A stretch of 64,000 nt of DNA. Origin: Sphingomonas sp. TZW2008. Lineage in GTDB: Bacteria; Pseudomonadota; Alphaproteobacteria; Sphingomonadales; Sphingomonadaceae. The number at the start of each line of letters is the position of its first letter. The stretch's first letter is position 1. The DNA lies in the NCBI RefSeq assembly GCF_002117915.1, contig NZ_BDJB01000014.1, forward strand, positions 124,983 through 188,982. The letters are read 5' to 3'. A program made the position numbers and the translations under genes. Below are positions 61,041-64,000 of the stretch, in pieces. The notes beneath the pieces are model-generated. The model made no database searches. It saw only the letters and a program-made list of their open reading frames with translations, and was not told the origin of the DNA.

Positions 61041-61341
61041 AGCATAGTCTCCTGGTCGGGCGGGGCTTGAGTGCGCCGCCTGCCAGATGCTTTGCATCGA
61101 GCGTGCCAGTTTTCTGATGCTTGTTATTTCAATGACTTAGCCCGACCAATATCCCCACGAGGCTTTCCGCCCGGTGCGATACGCCAAATGCCGGCGCATC
61201 TTGCTACGCCATGGGTGTCCGCAACCGAACGGCATGCACAATGCTGTCCGTAGCCGCACGCTGCGCCCCCGCTATGTCGACGCACACGAGCTTTCTTGTG
61301 GCGCCCCCGGACCATGACGACGAACGCCGCCGCGGCGTCGT
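61041..61341. other. Intergenic stretch of about 300 bases
   Basis: The left half is AT-richer than its surroundings and contains a sigma54-like element (61093-61108, minus strand). The remainder holds a short open frame on the minus strand (to 61360) that would overlap the xth 3' end; its composition gives no support for a protein. No RNA gene is seen. Confidence 0.45.
61093..61108 (-). promoter_or_regulatory. Sigma54-like -24/-12 element
   Basis: On the minus strand TGGCACG, four bases, then ATGCA fits the RpoN consensus TGGCACG-N4-TTGCW with one mismatch at the -12 side. It lies 53-68 bases before the small secreted-protein gene. A chance match cannot be excluded. Confidence 0.35.
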
Positions 61342-62112
61342 TCAGCGCAGGCGCACCCAAGTCGGCGCGTGGTCGCTCGCCTTCTCGCGGCCGCGATAAG
61401 CCTTGTCGACTCCGGCCTCGATCAACCGGTCGGCGACAGCAGGCGACAGCAGCAGGTGATCGATGCGGAACCCCGCATCACGCTGCCACGCGCCCGCCTG
61501 ATAGTCCCAGAAGGTCCACACGCGCCCGGCGGGATGCCGCACGCGCAGCGCATCGGTCCACCCCTGCGCGAGCAGCGCGCGGTAGCCGGCGCGGCTCTCG
61601 GGCTGCATCAGCGCATCGTCCGCCATCGCGCGCACCGAAAACGTATCGTCGTCATTGGCGATGACGTTGTAATCGCCCGCGAGCACCGCCGGCACTTCCG
61701 CCGCCAGCAGGACGCGCGCACGCGCCGCGAGCCGTTCGATCCAGCGCAGCTTGTAGTCGAACTTCGGGCCGGGCTGCGGATTGCCATTCGGCAGATAGAT
61801 CGACGCGACCGTTAGCCCGTTCACCTCGCATTCGAGATAGCGGCTGTGATCGTCCTCGGGCTCACCGGCGAGGCCGCGCTGCCGCTCGACGGGATCAGCG
61901 CCCTTGGCGAGCACCGCGACCCCGTTGAACCCCTTCTGCCCGTGCCACACCGCACCATAGCCGGCGGCGCGAATCTCCGCCTCGGGGAAGGTCTCGTCGC
62001 TCGACTTGAGCTCCTGCAGACAGACGATATCGGGCTGCTGCTCGGCGAGATATTCGAGCAGGCGCGGCAGGCGCGCCTTGATGCCGTTGACGTTGTAGGT
62101 GACGATCTTCAC
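61342..62112 (-). CDS. xth: Exonuclease III (AP endonuclease)
   Basis: A 256-residue base-excision repair nuclease that cleaves 5' to abasic sites. The fold signatures are VTYNVNGIKARLPRLLEYL, IVCLQELKSSDETFP (metal Glu), LAGDYNVIANDDD (Asp/Asn) and the C-terminal KASDHAPTWVRL (catalytic Asp-His). Start is GTG 62112; the in-frame upstream sequence is Arg/Ser-rich and not real. It follows erpA on the same strand with ten bases between, an order common in alphaproteobacteria. Confidence 0.95.
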   Translation of the reverse strand: MKIVTYNVNGIKARLPRLLEYLAEQQPDIVCLQELKSSDETFPEAEIRAAGYGAVWHGQKGFNGVAVLAKGADPVERQRGLAGEPEDDHSRYLECEVNGLTVASIYLPNGNPQPGPKFDYKLRWIERLAARARVLLAAEVPAVLAGDYNVIANDDDTFSVRAMADDALMQPESRAGYRALLAQGWTDALRVRHPAGRVWTFWDYQAGAWQRDAGFRIDHLLLSPAVADRLIEAGVDKAYRGREKASDHAPTWVRLR

Positions 62113-62122
62113 GCCACGCTGC

Positions 62123-62461
62123 TTACACCGAGAAGCTGGTGCCGCAACCGCAACCCGATGCCGCGACGGGATTGTCGACTCGGAACGCCGCGCCGCCGAG
62201 CGATTCGACATAGTCGACCGACGCGCCGCGAACGAGATCGAGGCTGATGTCGTCGACGACCAGGCGGACGCCATCGGTTTCGGCGATCGTGTCGCCGGCC
62301 TCCGGCGCGGCGGCGAACCCGAATTTATACTGGAAGCCGGAGCAACCGCCGCCCTCGACCGACAGGCGCAGGATCGCGGGCTTGTTCTGCTTGGCGGCGA
62401 TCGCCGCAACCCGCGCGGCGGCAGACGTGGTCAGCGAGATATCGGGTGCGAGCGTTGCCAT
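62123..62461 (-). CDS. erpA: Iron-sulfur cluster insertion protein ErpA-type (A-type carrier)
   Basis: A 112-residue A-type carrier delivering Fe-S clusters to apo-enzymes. The three conserved cysteines are in VEGGGCSGFQYKFGF and the C-terminal ASGCGCGTSFSV. The block VRLVVDDISLDLVRGASVDYV matches ErpA/IscA. ATG 62461 is the start; longer in-frame sequence upstream is not protein-like. Located between the M23 peptidase and xth. It may be ErpA or a close HesB/IscA relative; the ErpA name rests on its position beside xth. Confidence 0.88.
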   Translation of the reverse strand: MATLAPDISLTTSAAARVAAIAAKQNKPAILRLSVEGGGCSGFQYKFGFAAAPEAGDTIAETDGVRLVVDDISLDLVRGASVDYVESLGGAAFRVDNPVAASGCGCGTSFSV

Positions 62462-62501
62462 GGCGTCGAGATAAGCGCGCCCTGCCCCGCCCGCAACCGG
62501 A

Positions 62502-63698
62502 TCAGAGGCCGTCCTGCGCCGCCGGGCCAGTCGCCGAGACCGGGATCTGGCCGACCGAACGATCCTTCGCCGCGAGCAGGTAATCCGCGGTGGTGAGGAA
62601 TGGCACCGGATTGACCGCATGGCCGTCGATGCGGACCTCATAGTGGAGGTGCGGGCCGGTCGAACGGCCGGTCGAGCCCATCAGGCCGATGATCTGCCCG
62701 CGACGTACCCGGCCGTTGGCAGTGACGATGATCTTCGACAGGTGGCCGTAGCGGGTGGCGATGCCCTTGCCGTGGTTGATCTCGACCATGTTGCCGTAGC
62801 CGCCCTGGCGCTCGGCGTGGCTGATGATCCCGTCGGCGGTGGCGTAGATCGGCGTGCCCGTCGGGCCGGGGATGTCGACGCCGGCGTGCATCGCCGCCGA
62901 GCCGCGGAACGGATCGCTGCGGATGCCGAAATTGCTGGTGAAGCTGAGGTGCTGGACCGGCTGGACCGAAGGGATCGCGATCACGCCCTGCTCGAGCGTA
63001 TCGAGCTTCTTCCAGGTCATGAACAGCGACCGGAACTGAGCGTCGGCGCTGAGATCGGCGGTTGCCTCGGCGCTCGCCGCCGGGATCAGCGGGCCGCCCA
63101 TCGCCGCGCTCTGCTTCACGATGCGGTCGGGACGCAGCCCGAGCTTGCGGATCTCGCGCGTCGCCATCGCGTAGCGCTGCTGCAATTGACGCGTGGCTTC
63201 GCCGGCGAGCGTCGCCTGACGCTGCTCGAGCTTGCCGAACGGCGCCACGACATAGGCGGCGAGGCGATCGTCGGTTGGCTGGAGCTTGAGGGTCGCCAAC
63301 GCGAGCTTCTTCTCGTCACCCTCGCCCGTCAGCGCGGCGGCGAGCAGCGCCTGACGCTGCTCGATACGCGCGGCATGCTGCTCGGCGGTCTCGCGGATCG
63401 TCGCGACGCGCGCCTGCATGCGCACCAGCTTGCGCTCCATCGTCGCGAGGCGCTGCTCGCTTTGCACCGGAGCAGCGAGACCGGCAGCGACCGCTGCGTC
63501 ACCAGTTGCGCTTGCTGCGCCGTAGCCGGCGAAGGCAACGACAGTAGCAGCCACGCCCGCTGCCAGACTCTGGGACACGCCGCCGAGGCGGATCCGGCGG
63601 ATCGACTGGCCATCGTGGAAGATCACGTGCCGCGGGGCGAACACCGCACGGGCGCCGGCGGCAAAGCGGTTAACAGACGCGGTAAAAATCTTGGTCAT
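62502..63698 (-). CDS. M23-family (LytM) peptidase, membrane-anchored
   Basis: A 398-residue peptidoglycan-related protein. A single N-terminal hydrophobic segment (SLAAGVAATVVAFAGYGAAS, about residues 44-63) is followed by a coiled-coil region (~75-190, EQRLATMERKLVRMQARVAT). The LytM domain has zinc ligands in AAMHAGVDIPGPTGTPIY and STGPHLHYEVRIDG. Both the first His/Asp and the HLH are intact, so it may be an active endopeptidase or, like some EnvC/NlpD relatives, a regulator of amidases. ATG 63698. It is leftward, followed 40 bases later by erpA. Confidence 0.92.
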   Translation of the reverse strand: MTKIFTASVNRFAAGARAVFAPRHVIFHDGQSIRRIRLGGVSQSLAAGVAATVVAFAGYGAASATGDAAVAAGLAAPVQSEQRLATMERKLVRMQARVATIRETAEQHAARIEQRQALLAAALTGEGDEKKLALATLKLQPTDDRLAAYVVAPFGKLEQRQATLAGEATRQLQQRYAMATREIRKLGLRPDRIVKQSAAMGGPLIPAASAEATADLSADAQFRSLFMTWKKLDTLEQGVIAIPSVQPVQHLSFTSNFGIRSDPFRGSAAMHAGVDIPGPTGTPIYATADGIISHAERQGGYGNMVEINHGKGIATRYGHLSKIIVTANGRVRRGQIIGLMGSTGRSTGPHLHYEVRIDGHAVNPVPFLTTADYLLAAKDRSVGQIPVSATGPAAQDGL

Positions 63699-63825
63699 CG
63701 AACCCCGGACGAAATCGTTGCAAACGACGTACGCCGAGGCGACCCGACGCGCTTAATTCCAATCACTGGTCTGGATTGCGGCCCCCCGCATCCCGACGCG
63801 CCATTACTGGGCCCGGCCCGGCGCT

Positions 63826-63999
63826 TTAGGCAAGGTCGGCGTAGAATTCGCGCGTCAGGCCGGCAGAGTCGCGCGCCGAGCCGTTGAACGGCGCTTTCAC
63901 AATGCCGCGAAACCGCGCCAGGATGAGCGACCGCCAATGCGCGACAGGAGCGAATCCGTTCGCCTCGCACGCGATCGCGAACCACTTGGTGCCGAAGCC
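63826..63999 (-). CDS. C-terminal end of an unrecognised protein, 5' end outside the window
   Basis: Fifty-seven codons of an open frame on the minus strand run into the window edge and end at TAA 63826-63828. The peptide has plausible composition (FGTKWFAIACEANGFAP, then HWRSLILARFRGIVKAP, and ending REFYADLA) and no Arg-rich shadow look. No family is recognised. It reads toward the M23 gene with 127 bases between, so it could be its upstream neighbour. Confidence 0.55.
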   Translation of the reverse strand, partial: GFGTKWFAIACEANGFAPVAHWRSLILARFRGIVKAPFNGSARDSAGLTREFYADLA

Positions 64000-64000
64000 G

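Noticed and set aside
59817..61070. Long plus-strand frame overlapping the ceramide-synthase-like gene
   Set aside because: It is the +1 frame of that gene, rich in Arg and Ala, and runs into intergenic sequence.
61124..61360. 78-residue minus-strand frame upstream of xth's 3' end
   Set aside because: No ribosome site, composition not protein-like, and it would overlap xth by 19 bases.

Overview
The window is GC-rich, gene-dense bacterial chromosome that fits Sphingomonas or a close relative (Alphaproteobacteria, Sphingomonadaceae). The best evidence is a serine palmitoyltransferase of 420 residues whose cofactor and substrate residues (His159, Asp231, His234, Lys265, Arg378, Arg390) sit at the numbers known for the Sphingomonas paucimobilis enzyme. 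Supporting evidence is a PopZ/DUF2497 protein, ErpA beside exonuclease III, dnaK-dnaJ behind a heat-shock promoter, and widespread GTGA/ATGA start-stop overlaps. No insertion sequence, prophage, CRISPR array or rRNA operon was seen. Two tRNA genes are present (Cys-GCA and Arg-CCG).

Layout. 1-1444: 5' end of the complex I operon (nuoA, nuoB, partial nuoC), read leftward. 1589-5119: arginine succinyltransferase pathway (M20 hydrolase, astA, astB). 5185-12892: small membrane protein, TonB-dependent receptor, the leftward coupled set hemB-GNAT-GNAT-spermidine-synthase-like membrane protein, and a lipid kinase. 12889-17395: MATE exporter and valS. About 17430-19455: a markedly AT-richer patch with a methyltransferase-like gene and a glycosyltransferase-like gene. 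19456-24367: S9 peptidase, popZ-like gene, tolC, pcm-like gene. 24510-31000: the two tRNAs, a flavin reductase, dnaJ/dnaK, a copper-chaperone lipoprotein, a small HExxH protein. 31028-38918: gor, pgi, lepB-rnc-era, cobB, dapB, nth. 38928-47797: an accessory catabolic region (two overlapping acyl-CoA dehydrogenases, FMO, three SDRs, epoxide-hydrolase-like enzyme, thioesterase, APH-family kinase). 48012-49413: rplY and pth. 49417-60621: ZIP transporter, proB and a sphingolipid locus. 60804-64000: small secreted protein, xth, erpA, M23 peptidase and a partial gene.

The most interesting region is about 51.3-60.6 kb. It holds every enzyme now known for bacterial ceramide synthesis: a CerR-like reductase, a dedicated acyl carrier protein, serine palmitoyltransferase and a GNAT-fold protein matching the bacterial ceramide synthase family. 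Among them lie LptF and LptG permeases, a hybrid histidine kinase and a membrane desaturase/hydroxylase. Sphingomonads carry glycosphingolipids in place of LPS, so this arrangement suggests one locus that makes, modifies and exports the outer-leaflet sphingolipid. The enzyme assignments rest on sequence features and family knowledge; the export role and the desaturase's substrate are inference.
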